From an uncultured Granulosicoccaceae bacterium (GTDB taxonomy: Bacteria > Pseudomonadota > Gammaproteobacteria > Granulosicoccales > Granulosicoccaceae), in assembly GCA_938020525.1 (NCBI GenBank), contig CALIHW010000031.1:1-42161 (forward strand): DNA of 42,161 nucleotides, read 5' to 3'. Positions within the stretch are counted from its first letter, which is position 1; each line of letters begins with the position of its first letter. This document shows, in pieces, positions 27,934 through 36,499 of this stretch. The notes beneath the pieces were generated by a model. That model did no database searches. It saw nothing but the letters and a program-made list of their open reading frames with translations, and was not told the DNA's origin. Position numbers and translations under genes: made by a program.

Positions 27934-28800
27934 ATGGCAGTAGGCACCACACTGTGGACATATTTCAAAAACACCTGGCAGGAGGGTAATACCCCAATAC
28001 TGGGAGCAGCGGACCATGCTACCTGGCTCGGCACGCTGGTCTTTGACGGTGCACGAAAATTCGACGGTGTCTCCCCGGATCTGGATACCCACTGCGAACG
28101 CGCAAATCAGTCTGCAATCGCCATGGGATTAACACCGGGCGTTAGCACCGAAGACATGATCAATATCGCCCATGAGGGACTGACAAACTTTCCAGCCGAT
28201 GCCGCGGTTTATATCCGCCCTATGTACTGGTCAAAAGAATCCGGACCAAGCGTAGTTGGCGGCGACCCGGATTCAACCGAGTTTTGCATGTGCCTGGAGG
28301 CCGTGCCTATGCCAGATGCTGAAACCGGTATGACATTGACCACCACACAGTTTTGCCGCCCGACACTGCAAATGGCATTAGTAAACGCCAAAGCAGCATG
28401 CTTGTATCCTCATAACGCACGAATGCTGCGTGAAGCCAATACGAAAGGATTTAAAAATGCTATCGTCTGTGACTCGATAGGTAATGTTGCGGAGACAGCC
28501 ACCTCGAACATTATGATGGTCAAAGATGGGGAAATTTTTACCCCAGCCCCAAATGGCACTTTCTTAAATGGCATTACAAGGCAACGTATCTCCACTTTGC
28601 TGGCAAGTGAAGGAAAAACAGTAAATGAGACAACCCTGTCTGTTGCAGACTTTGCCACTGCAGACGAAATTTTTGCTACTGGCAATATTTCTAAAGTCAC
28701 CCCGGTAACACAGCTCGAAGAAAGAAAACTGCAACCCGGACCGATAGCCCGTATGTGTCGGGAGCTCTACTGGGATTGGGCGCTGAGCGAGAAAGACTAG
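27934..28800 (+). CDS. ilvE: Branched-chain-amino-acid aminotransferase
   Basis: This PLP enzyme carries out the last step of Leu, Ile and Val synthesis. The 288-residue class IV aminotransferase shows WLGTLVFDGARKFDG at the N terminus, the PLP lysine at residue 153 (VNAKAACLYPHNARML), the cofactor-binding Glu187 (NVAETATSNIMMVKDG) and the GTFLNGITRQRI phosphate loop. The Lys-Glu spacing of 34 equals that of E. coli IlvE (159/193). Other class IV activities (D-amino acid or aminodeoxychorismate lyase) are less likely. The start is ATG 27934 because family similarity begins there; the open frame extends upstream without similarity. A B12-type radical SAM gene follows after 22 bp, probably in the same operon. 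Confidence 0.88.
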   Translation: MAVGTTLWTYFKNTWQEGNTPILGAADHATWLGTLVFDGARKFDGVSPDLDTHCERANQSAIAMGLTPGVSTEDMINIAHEGLTNFPADAAVYIRPMYWSKESGPSVVGGDPDSTEFCMCLEAVPMPDAETGMTLTTTQFCRPTLQMALVNAKAACLYPHNARMLREANTKGFKNAIVCDSIGNVAETATSNIMMVKDGEIFTPAPNGTFLNGITRQRISTLLASEGKTVNETTLSVADFATADEIFATGNISKVTPVTQLEERKLQPGPIARMCRELYWDWALSEKD

Positions 28801-28822
28801 CTGAGCCTTCCCAACCAACACT

Positions 28823-30424
28823 ATGCAATCGCAACCCGTCAATTTCAAAAAGAAAAAAACCTCGTCGTTTCAGCTAGCACATGATGATTCCGTTGTACTG
28901 TGCACTTTAAACGCACGATACATACATGCATCCCTTGGCCTGCGTTATCTGCATGCCAACATGGGAGAGCTACAAGTGAATACACAAATTCTGGAATTCA
29001 CCATCAATCAACGGGTGGTGGATATTGCAGAACAGTTGCTGTCCGCCAACCCTAAAATCATCGGCTTTGGCGTCTACATCTGGAACATTAAGGAAACCAC
29101 TGAACTGGTATCCTTAATTAAAAATATAAATCCCGCTATAAAAATTATTATTGGCGGTCCTGAAGTCAGCTACGAATATCAAGACACCCGAATTTTTTCC
29201 TTATGTGATTTCCTGATTACAGGCCAGGCTGACTTTAAGTTTAAAGAAGTATGCGTAGACATTCTCAGTCAAGCTGCCACCATCTCCACAACGCATCTGG
29301 AAAAAATACACAGGGCAGAAACACCATCGGTTAGGGAACTAACACTGCCGTACCACCTGTACAACGACGACGACATCAAAAACCGTGTGGTATACGTGGA
29401 AGCTTCGCGTGGCTGCCCTTTTAAGTGCGAGTTTTGCTTATCTGCACTGGATAAAACAGCCTGGCCCTTTGAGCTGGATAAACTATTGCAGGAACTCGAA
29501 GCGCTGTATATTCGGGGAGCCAGACAGTTTAAGTTTGTCGACCGTACCTTCAACCTTAAAATTTCGAATTGCACAACTATTCTTCAGTTTTTTCTGGACA
29601 AGCTGTCTACCGACATCAACCTGTTCCTGCATTTTGAAGTAATACCGGATAAATTACCTGACGCGTTAAAAGATCAAATCAAAAAATTCCCACCTGCGAG
29701 TTTGCAGTTTGAAGTGGGCATTCAAAGCTTTAACAGCTCGGTTCAGGAAATTATTAACCGCAAACAAAACATAGCAGCCACCAGAGAAAATCTTCAGTGG
29801 CTACATCAACACTCACACGCACATATACATGCCGATTTAATATTCGGTTTACCCGGAGAAACCATCGAGAGTTTTGCCGACGGTTTTAATCAGCTAGTCG
29901 ACCTTAAACCAGATGAAATACAGCTCGGCATTCTGAAGCGCCTTCGCGGCAGCCCGATAATTAAACACACAGAAGAATTCAGAATGTGTTATTCGGATGA
30001 AGCACCCTATCAGCTACTACAAAATAGAGACGTTGATTTTCAAACAATGCAGAGAGTGCAGCGATTCTCACGCTACTGGGACTTGATAGCCAATTCAGGA
30101 CGATTTAAAAACACACTACCAATGCTTTTGGGCAAAACACCCTTTGAACGGTTTATGAAAATTTCTGATTGCTTGTTCGACAAAACCGGCCAAACGCACA
30201 AGATTTCTTACAATCGATTACTTGTGCTGGTTTATGATGCCGCAATTGAGAACAACCTTGCCGACGAAATTGCATTAACCACAAAGCTTGCACTAGATTG
30301 TAAAAATAATGGTGACGCACACCCACCTCGATGGTTAAAGGCTCACATGCCACCCCAACATCACACCAATACTAAAATGAAAAAATCCACACCTGCACGA
30401 CAGGGCCGTCACCTAACACACTAG
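28823..30424 (+). CDS. B12-binding-domain radical SAM protein
   Basis: The 533-residue protein has an N-terminal B12-binding-like Rossmann domain (VVLCTLNARYIHASLGLRYLHANMG to about residue 150, with IIIGGPEVSYE), a radical SAM domain with Cys198, Cys202 and Cys205 (RGCPFKCEFC) and a C-terminal DUF4080-like extension. Enzymes of this group bind a 4Fe-4S cluster and SAM, and many also bind cobalamin; the reaction of this subgroup is not known to me. The B12-binding DxHxxG motif is not evident, so cobalamin use is uncertain. The C-terminal 30 residues are basic and low complexity. It follows ilvE by 22 bp and is divergent from cobST. Confidence 0.85.
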   Translation: MQSQPVNFKKKKTSSFQLAHDDSVVLCTLNARYIHASLGLRYLHANMGELQVNTQILEFTINQRVVDIAEQLLSANPKIIGFGVYIWNIKETTELVSLIKNINPAIKIIIGGPEVSYEYQDTRIFSLCDFLITGQADFKFKEVCVDILSQAATISTTHLEKIHRAETPSVRELTLPYHLYNDDDIKNRVVYVEASRGCPFKCEFCLSALDKTAWPFELDKLLQELEALYIRGARQFKFVDRTFNLKISNCTTILQFFLDKLSTDINLFLHFEVIPDKLPDALKDQIKKFPPASLQFEVGIQSFNSSVQEIINRKQNIAATRENLQWLHQHSHAHIHADLIFGLPGETIESFADGFNQLVDLKPDEIQLGILKRLRGSPIIKHTEEFRMCYSDEAPYQLLQNRDVDFQTMQRVQRFSRYWDLIANSGRFKNTLPMLLGKTPFERFMKISDCLFDKTGQTHKISYNRLLVLVYDAAIENNLADEIALTTKLALDCKNNGDAHPPRWLKAHMPPQHHTNTKMKKSTPARQGRHLTH

Positions 30425-30580
30425 TCTTTTAAGCCTTGAGGCATTCCTGTATGGATCCGACCAGCCTCTCGTCACAATGCCCGCAAATGCAGATTTTTTA
30501 TTGCCTGCTACACTTTCCCAGATCAGGCGGCACCGCACCGGCTGACAATTCGTAAAATTATAAACATCTGAGAATAATCG

Positions 30581-30847
30581 ATGATTGAAAACGTCACTCT
30601 ACTGACACTGCTGATCTACGCGGTCATTGGCATTGTACTCGGCCTGATTCTCGGCGTGCTTCTCAAAGGACGCGGGTTTGGCTGGTTCGGCAATCTTTGC
30701 CTGGGATTACTGGGTGCTTTTCTCGGCGGCCTGGTGCTGACATTTACCTCACACGTAGTCGACAACAACGTCATGTGGAACGCTATTGCCGCCGCTGGTG
30801 GCAGTGTACTGCTCATACTGATTGTGGCAATTTTCAAGCGACGCTAG
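30581..30847 (+). CDS. GlsB/YeaQ/YmgE-family small membrane protein
   Basis: This 88-residue, glycine-rich, three-helix inner-membrane protein of the transglycosylase-associated family contains LLIYAVIGIVLGLILGVLLKGRGFGWFGNLCLGLLGAFLGGLVLTF and a last helix ending in IVAIFKRR. Family members are often induced by stress; their molecular function is unclear. The gene stands alone, 156 bp after the radical SAM gene, and is followed by its own terminator. Confidence 0.85.
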   Translation: MIENVTLLTLLIYAVIGIVLGLILGVLLKGRGFGWFGNLCLGLLGAFLGGLVLTFTSHVVDNNVMWNAIAAAGGSVLLILIVAIFKRR

Positions 30848-30875
30848 ACGTCGGTACTCACGCACGTTTCTCTGG

Positions 30876-30898
30876 GGCCGGCATTTTGCTGGCCTTTT
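30876..30898 (+). terminator. Rho-independent terminator after the glsB-like gene
   Basis: GGCCGGCA, loop TTT and TGCTGGCC form an 8-bp stem with one G-T pair, followed by TTTT. It lies 28 bp after the stop codon of the small membrane protein gene. Confidence 0.8.
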
Positions 30899-30934
30899 AT
30901 AATTCCAGAACTCCATTTGAGCTGGTAATTTCAG

Positions 30935-30960
30935 CAATATTGACTTTACTGACAATATTG
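30935..30960. promoter_or_regulatory. Two palindromic CAATATTG boxes, 18 bp apart
   Basis: The self-complementary octamer CAATATTG occurs at 30935-30942 and 30953-30960, about 110-140 bp upstream of the beta-CASP gene; another palindrome, GCCAATTGGC, lies at 30985-30994. The same octamer is the core of the palindrome upstream of lon. The sites could bind a dimeric regulator, but in AT-rich spacer they may be chance. Confidence 0.3.
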
Positions 30961-31072
30961 AGCCGCAAGCGCTCACAGCAATTTGCCAATTGGCTATGAT
31001 GCCCTGACAGGAAAGGCTATCATATCCCTTTGTATCCCCCTTGTTTTTCAATAGATACGATCGGAGCACACC

Positions 31073-32482
31073 TTGGAAATCCAGTCCTGCGGCGCGGCAC
31101 AAGAAGTCACCGGATCCTGCCACCTGATCAAAGTTGGCAAACAAACCGTACTTCTCGATTGCGGCTTAATACAAGGTCGTCGCAAAGACGAGAATCGCAA
31201 CAGAGATCCGTTTCCATTTGACCCTGCAAAGCTCGATGCAGTGGTACTGAGCCACGCACACATTGACCATAGTGGCAGACTGCCTCTACTGATCAAAAGT
31301 GGATTCAACGGGCCAATTTACACACACAAAGCCAGCGCTGATTTGTGCGATACGCTGCTGAAAGACTCAGCTTATCTGAATTACAAGAATACCCAGTGGG
31401 AAAACAAACGCCGTGAACGGCAGGGAAAAAAACCACTCAAGCCACTTTACGAAAGAGAAGACGCAGAAAAAGCTCTGAAGCTTTTCAGCACCCTGGATTA
31501 CGGTCAGACAAAAGAAATTCTACCGGGTGTAACAATCAAACTTTCAGACGCCGGGCATATCGTAGGCTCATCCATAGTCGAGCTTTGGCTAAAAGAAAAT
31601 AAGCTTGAAAGAAAGGTCGTTTTCAGTGGCGACCTGGGGCATCGGGGCACTGCCATATTACGCGACTTTACGATGATCGATGAAGCGGACTTAGTGCTAA
31701 TGGAAAGCACCTACGGCAGTCGATGCCACCGCCCATGGGATGAGACTTGGTCCGAGATCGACGACATCGCAGAGAAAATCCAGAAGAAACCCGGCAATGT
31801 GTTGCTGCCAGCATTTTCGGTTGGGCGCACACAAAACATTTTGTACATGTTTGCTCGAAACTACAAAAAGTGGAATTTGCAGAAGTGGCAGATTTTCCTG
31901 GATAGCCCCATGGCTATTGAAGCTACCGATATCTACCTGCGACACCACGAACTCTATGATCCCGAAGCCGCCAAATTCTGGAAAGAAAAAGGCAAACAGT
32001 TAGGGCTTCCAAACCTGCAGTACTCCAAGACCTCACAGGATTCGATGAAAATCAACCAGATGGACAGTGGTGCGATCATCATAGCCGGCAGCGGTATGAT
32101 GACTGGCGGACGCATTAAGCACCACATAAAGCACAACATCTGGCGCCGCAACAGTCACTTAATTGTGACCGGTTACCAGGCACACGGCACCATGGGACGT
32201 AAACTGGTCGAAGGTGCAAAAAAGATAAATTTATGGGGTCAGAGCATTGCCGTAAAAGCTAAAATCCATACTATAGGAGGTTTGTCTGCTCACACTGATC
32301 AGAAAGGCCTGATGGACTGGTACGGCAACTTTAAAAATCGCCCACCGGTTTTTCTAGTACATGGCGAGGCAGACACCATGGAGGTTTTGCGTAAAAAACT
32401 ACGCTCTGATCTCAACGCACCGGCACACATCGCACATGCAGGCAAAACGATCGATCTAAACAATATCGATCAATATAAATGA
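31073..32482 (+). CDS. Metallo-beta-lactamase-fold beta-CASP RNase-like protein
   Basis: The 469-residue protein belongs to the CPSF73/Ysh1-like beta-CASP group of bacteria. Metal ligands are visible: HAHIDH (His61, His63, Asp65, His66), ADAGHIVGS-like SDAGHIVGSS, FSGDLGHRG, and the C-terminal LSAHTDQKGL. The beta-CASP motifs are ESTYGSRCH, VGRTQNILYMF, SGMMTGGRIKHHI and VTGYQAHGTMGRKL. The family suggests a zinc-dependent RNA endo- or exonuclease in the cytosol; the substrate is unknown. The start is TTG at 31073, with GGAG 6 bp upstream, and family similarity begins at residue 2. The two sugar-nucleotide genes follow at 43 and 21 bp, so one transcript is possible. Confidence 0.9.
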   Translation: MEIQSCGAAQEVTGSCHLIKVGKQTVLLDCGLIQGRRKDENRNRDPFPFDPAKLDAVVLSHAHIDHSGRLPLLIKSGFNGPIYTHKASADLCDTLLKDSAYLNYKNTQWENKRRERQGKKPLKPLYEREDAEKALKLFSTLDYGQTKEILPGVTIKLSDAGHIVGSSIVELWLKENKLERKVVFSGDLGHRGTAILRDFTMIDEADLVLMESTYGSRCHRPWDETWSEIDDIAEKIQKKPGNVLLPAFSVGRTQNILYMFARNYKKWNLQKWQIFLDSPMAIEATDIYLRHHELYDPEAAKFWKEKGKQLGLPNLQYSKTSQDSMKINQMDSGAIIIAGSGMMTGGRIKHHIKHNIWRRNSHLIVTGYQAHGTMGRKLVEGAKKINLWGQSIAVKAKIHTIGGLSAHTDQKGLMDWYGNFKNRPPVFLVHGEADTMEVLRKKLRSDLNAPAHIAHAGKTIDLNNIDQYK

Positions 32483-32525
32483 AATATTCTTCAGTATTGA
32501 TTTAAATTCAGGGGTTTTCATTTTC

Positions 32526-33416
32526 ATGGCAAAGATTGCTATTACCGGCTCTTCAGGTCTGATCGGACGAGAACTGGTAAATCAACTCACAACGCAACAC
32601 GAGTTGATAAAGATAGATATTGCTGTAGATGCAGTGGGTCATGATATCGGCAACGCAGATTCCGTGAATAAGCTCACCGAAAGCTGCGAAGGTATAATCA
32701 ACCTGGCGGCAGTCTCACGTGTTGCAGAGGCGCAGGAGTATCCATTGCGCGCCTGGTCGAGCAATGTCTCAGGAACGCATAACGTACTTAACTCTGCATT
32801 AACCAGCAGCTTAAAACCCTGGGTAATACATGCCAGTAGTCGCGAGGTGTATGGCAACCAACCCAGAAAGGCGATCACCGAAGACACACCAATGACGCCA
32901 TTAAATATTTATGGCCGCTCAAAAGCCGCAGGTGAAAGCATGGTCTACGGCGCACAGGATGCGGGAGCTAATGTTGCGATTCTTCGTTTTGCCAATGTCT
33001 ATGGCGACATACATGATTATTCGGACCGGGTAATTCCAGCCTTTTCCAGAGCAGCAGTAAACGGGTCAACACTACGGGTAGACGACGCTTCAGTGTGCAT
33101 GGACTTCACACATGTTGTCGACGTCTCTAAGGGTGTTGTGAAAGTAGTTGATCAACTAATCAGTGGCGAAAAGAACCTGCCACCGATTCACTTTGCTACC
33201 GGCACAGGCACCACTCTCGGAGAACTTGCAAGACTGGCAGTCGCCGCAAGTAACAACACTTGCGAATTAAATGAGGTCGAGAAACGTGAAGCCAGCGTTG
33301 GATGCTTTATAGGCGATCCAGCACGAGCCAAATCAGTACTCGGCTGGACGCATGAAACACCGCTTCATACCGGCTTCACCGAAATGGTCGAAGCGTTTAG
33401 AAAAGCATCTTCTTAA
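32526..33416 (+). CDS. NAD-dependent epimerase/dehydratase (extended SDR)
   Basis: The 296-residue extended SDR has the nucleotide-binding motif GSSGLIG (8-14), a Ser in IHASSREVYG and the catalytic YGRSK pair (Tyr129, Lys133). It resembles UDP-glucose 4-epimerase-type enzymes acting on nucleotide sugars; the exact substrate cannot be read. The neighbouring UDP-glucuronate decarboxylase gene, 21 bp downstream, suggests that both feed polysaccharide synthesis. Confidence 0.82.
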   Translation: MAKIAITGSSGLIGRELVNQLTTQHELIKIDIAVDAVGHDIGNADSVNKLTESCEGIINLAAVSRVAEAQEYPLRAWSSNVSGTHNVLNSALTSSLKPWVIHASSREVYGNQPRKAITEDTPMTPLNIYGRSKAAGESMVYGAQDAGANVAILRFANVYGDIHDYSDRVIPAFSRAAVNGSTLRVDDASVCMDFTHVVDVSKGVVKVVDQLISGEKNLPPIHFATGTGTTLGELARLAVAASNNTCELNEVEKREASVGCFIGDPARAKSVLGWTHETPLHTGFTEMVEAFRKASS

Positions 33417-33437
33417 TTCCACTATCGAATAGCAACT

Positions 33438-34394
33438 ATGTCACTAAGCAACTACAGCCCGAGAAAACGCATTCTGATCACCGGTGGCGCAGGCTTTCTT
33501 GGATCACACTTAACCGAGAAGCTCCTGAACGAAGGACATGAGGTTATTTGTGCCGACAGCCTGTTTACCGGCACAAAAGACAATATCTCTGCATTTTCAA
33601 ACAACCCCTATTACGAATTTATCCGCCACGATATTACTGACCCGTTGCAGGTAGAGGTAGATGAAATCTACAACCTGGCATGCCCGGCATCCCCCATTCA
33701 TTACCAACACAATCCAATTCATACGGTAAAAACTTCAGTCATGGGTGCGATCAATATGCTCGAACTTGCCAAGCATTTGAAATGTAAAATCCTGCACGCA
33801 TCTACCAGTGAAGTTTATGGTGATCCAACCGTACACCCACAAACAGAAGACTATTGGGGCAATGTAAATCCAATTGGTGTTCGATCCTGCTATGACGAAG
33901 GTAAGCGCTGTGCTGAAACGCTGTTTTTCGATTTTCATCGGCAGGAAAAGATAGATATTCGCATCGTTCGAATATTTAACACCTACGGTCCGCGTATGCA
34001 TCCGCAAGATGGCCGCGTCGTTTCAAACTTCATCATGCAGGCGTTACAAGGTGATCCGATTACCATCTATGGAGACGGAACGCAGTCACGTTCATTCTGT
34101 TATGTGGACGATCTAATTAATGGCTTCGTCAAGTTTATGAACCTGGAACCAGGGGCAACTGGCCCGATCAATCTGGGTAATCCAAACGAATTCACAATTA
34201 AGGAACTCGCGGAAACGGTCATTCGACTGACGAATTCAAAATCCGAGTTGATCAATAATCCTCTACCGAAAGATGACCCTCAACAAAGACAACCGGAAAT
34301 TTCCTACACCAAAAAACTCATCGACTGGGAACCGCAAGTCCAGCTTGAAGAGGGCTTAAAGAAAACGATTAGCTACTTCGAGAAGTTTCTTTAA
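33438..34394 (+). CDS. UDP-glucuronate decarboxylase (UDP-xylose synthase)
   Basis: This enzyme converts UDP-glucuronate to UDP-xylose using bound NAD. The 318-residue SDR has GGAGFLG (16-22), the UXS-type run [24 protein letters not shown], the catalytic SCYDEGKR (Tyr152, Lys156) with the DEGKR typical of this group, [20 protein letters not shown] and RSFCYVDDL. Length and motifs agree with bacterial and plant UXS. No UDP-glucose 6-dehydrogenase is in the window to supply the substrate. The stop codon sits in a 14-bp repeat. Confidence 0.92.
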   Translation: MSLSNYSPRKRILITGGAGFLGSHLTEKLLNEGHEVICADSLFTGTKDNISAFSNNPYYEFIRHDITDPLQVEVDEIYNLACPASPIHYQHNPIHTVKTSVMGAINMLELAKHLKCKILHASTSEVYGDPTVHPQTEDYWGNVNPIGVRSCYDEGKRCAETLFFDFHRQEKIDIRIVRIFNTYGPRMHPQDGRVVSNFIMQALQGDPITIYGDGTQSRSFCYVDDLINGFVKFMNLEPGATGPINLGNPNEFTIKELAETVIRLTNSKSELINNPLPKDDPQQRQPEISYTKKLIDWEPQVQLEEGLKKTISYFEKFL

Positions 34395-34424
34395 CAACGT
34401 TTCTTTGAAAGAGTTTTTCTGGAA
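34383..34424. repeat. 14-bp tandem repeat across the UXS stop, 3 copies
   Basis: AAGTTTCTTTAACA, ACGTTTCTTTGAAA and GAGTTTTTCTGGAA run head to tail. The first unit contains the stop codon of the UDP-glucuronate decarboxylase gene and the last ends 7 bp before the convergent DnaJ gene. Confidence 0.6.
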
Positions 34425-34430
34425 GATTAC

Positions 34431-35423
34431 TTATTTAGATTCCGAGACCCGCTCAAAGTGTGCACGCGGGTCGAACTTCCATGTTGCTTCAAGTTTCTTT
34501 AGCTTATCTATGGACTCCAGATCGAGATTGTCTGGCACTGCCACCTGCACGATAACCAACTGATCGCCAGCTTTGGCCTTTGATTCAGATAGCCCTCTGC
34601 CCTTCACTCTCAAGCGCTTGCCGCTTCTGGTGCCAGGCGGTATTTTCAAACTGACCCTGCCCGATAGAGTTGGCACCTCTAACGTTACCCCTTCTAGTAA
34701 CTCAAGCGGTGTCACAGGCACAGTTAAAATTACGTTCGACCCGTTGACATCAAACAAGTCGTGAGGCTTATGTTCGATTGTCAGAATCAGATCACCGTTG
34801 ATCGCCCCCAGTCTTCCCTGCCCTCGCAGACGCAACTGCTGACCACTTGTCACTCCTGCAGGTATATTCACACTAAGCGTTTTCTCAGGATACCCGGGCA
34901 CTGCAGGGACCTTTATTCGAGTCTTACCGCCTTTGAACGCATTCTCAAGCGAGACACGAACACCCAGTTGGATATCATCTCCTTTTGAATGGCGACCTCG
35001 TCGATGTTGGGCTGTGGAATTAAATCCCCTGTTAAAACCAGCCTGACCAAAGATTGATTCAAAGAAATCGCTAAAGTCACTGTTACCACCAAAGTCTCCC
35101 TGCCCGGTCCGGTTGTAGCTCCCCTGGCCGCTACGTTGGCCACCACTCCCAAAATTCCAGTCACCCTGCCAGCCCGGGGGCTTTCTAAAATCGTCTCCAC
35201 CTCTGAAGCCATGCTGTTTTAACTGATCGTATTCCGCACGGCGCTTTTCGTCTTTAAGTACTTCATACGCTTCGCTTACAGACTTAAATTTTTCTTCGGC
35301 GTCAGACTCTTTGCTTACATCCGGATGGTACTGCCGTGCCTTCTTGCGATAGGCCCGCTTTATTTCATCCTGAGTGGCGGAGTCACCCACTCCCAGAATC
35401 TGATAGTAGTCTTTAAATTTCAT
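34431..35423 (-). CDS. CbpA-like DnaJ co-chaperone without zinc finger
   Basis: The 330-residue type II J protein contains an N-terminal J domain (residues 4-70) with the HPD triad at 33-35 (ARQYHPDVSKE), a Gly/Phe/Asn-rich linker (about 75-145), and two DnaJ C-terminal beta domains (DDIQLGVRVSLENAFKGG; DLILTIEHKPHDLFDVNGSN). It lacks the CXXCXGXG zinc repeats of DnaJ, so it is a CbpA-type partner of DnaK that stimulates its ATPase. The start is ATG 35423. It stands alone, convergent with the UXS gene. No cbpM neighbour is seen. Confidence 0.9.
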   Translation of the reverse strand: MKFKDYYQILGVGDSATQDEIKRAYRKKARQYHPDVSKESDAEEKFKSVSEAYEVLKDEKRRAEYDQLKQHGFRGGDDFRKPPGWQGDWNFGSGGQRSGQGSYNRTGQGDFGGNSDFSDFFESIFGQAGFNRGFNSTAQHRRGRHSKGDDIQLGVRVSLENAFKGGKTRIKVPAVPGYPEKTLSVNIPAGVTSGQQLRLRGQGRLGAINGDLILTIEHKPHDLFDVNGSNVILTVPVTPLELLEGVTLEVPTLSGRVSLKIPPGTRSGKRLRVKGRGLSESKAKAGDQLVIVQVAVPDNLDLESIDKLKKLEATWKFDPRAHFERVSESK

Positions 35424-35644
35424 TGCGATAAAACCGAATTGGCACGAAACTGCTCACACCCCCGGACTTCTACAAACTCCCGCGGCTTTGTCTCTGTCGT
35501 ATAATGTGGCGTACACTGGCAAAATATGGTGATCAACCGACACCAACTCAAGTCCTTGTTACAAGCTTTCACACCGATTCGTCACCAGTACTGCAATCAA
35601 GTAACTGCCGTAACAAGGCAGGCACTGGGATTGAGGCCAGGAAG

Positions 35645-36499
35645 ATGAACACCAGCATTTCCGCAATCATACCCACTTACAATCGCTGGCCTGTCGTCAC
35701 AAGGGCAATAGATTCAATTCTCGCGCAGACCGTTCAGGTGGATGAAATTATTGTCGTAGACGACGGATCAACCGACAATACCGCAAACCACCTGCATCAC
35801 CGTTACGGCGAACAAATAATCATAATTGAACAGAAAAATCACGGAGTCAGTGCTGCACGCAACCAAGGCATTGAGGCTTCCACCGGCAACTGGATTGCCC
35901 TGCTCGACTCCGATGATGAATGGCTTGCAGAGAAGATCGAATTACAACTTAAGGCCATTGAATACAACGACGACTGCGTACTTTGTCATACTGATGAAAT
36001 CTGGATCCGAAATGGAGTACGAGTCAACCAGATGAATAAACATGAAAAATCAGGTGGTGACATTTTTGAGAAATGCCTGCCTCTGTGTGTGATATCGCCG
36101 TCCTCCTCAATGATTAAGCGCGAGATTTTTAACAGCACTGGTCTGTTCGATACAGATCTGCCAGCATGTGAGGACTACGATTTGTGGCTAAGAATATGCG
36201 CCACATACAAAACAGACTATCTACAAGACCGACTGATCATTAAATACGGCGGACACGAGGATCAGCTTTCAAAGAAACACTGGGGAATGGACAGGTTTAG
36301 AATAAGAGCATTGCAAAAATTACTTGCTCAATCGATTCTTAATCCAGCGCAAAGAGTGGCAACTCTCAATATGCTCGAGAGAAAAACAGGCATTCTGCTA
36401 AAAGGCGCACTTAAACATCGCAATCAAGAGTTAACTGATGAGTGCTATTCAATATTCAACCAACACCAACTCTCAATTCCGGAAGCGCTTCGATGCTAA
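35645..36499 (+). CDS. Family 2 glycosyltransferase
   Basis: The 284-residue GT-A enzyme has the typical start SAIIPTYNRWPVVTRAIDSILAQT, DEIIVVDDGSTDNT, NHGVSAARNQGI, the DxD-type metal site LLDSDDEW and the acceptor-side motif EDYDLWLRI. The donor is unknown. The start is ATG 35645, with AGGAAG immediately upstream; the reading frame is open to 35504 but without similarity. It is the first of three genes with overlapping ends (7 bp with the nucleosidase, which in turn overlaps the radical SAM gene by 4 bp), so translational coupling is likely. A link to the polysaccharide genes around it is inference. Confidence 0.88.
   Translation: MNTSISAIIPTYNRWPVVTRAIDSILAQTVQVDEIIVVDDGSTDNTANHLHHRYGEQIIIIEQKNHGVSAARNQGIEASTGNWIALLDSDDEWLAEKIELQLKAIEYNDDCVLCHTDEIWIRNGVRVNQMNKHEKSGGDIFEKCLPLCVISPSSSMIKREIFNSTGLFDTDLPACEDYDLWLRICATYKTDYLQDRLIIKYGGHEDQLSKKHWGMDRFRIRALQKLLAQSILNPAQRVATLNMLERKTGILLKGALKHRNQELTDECYSIFNQHQLSIPEALRC

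Noticed and set aside
32461..32500. AATAT words with about 10-bp period at the end of the beta-CASP gene
   Set aside because: Short AT-rich words in an AT-rich stretch; not convincing as a further gene-end tandem repeat.
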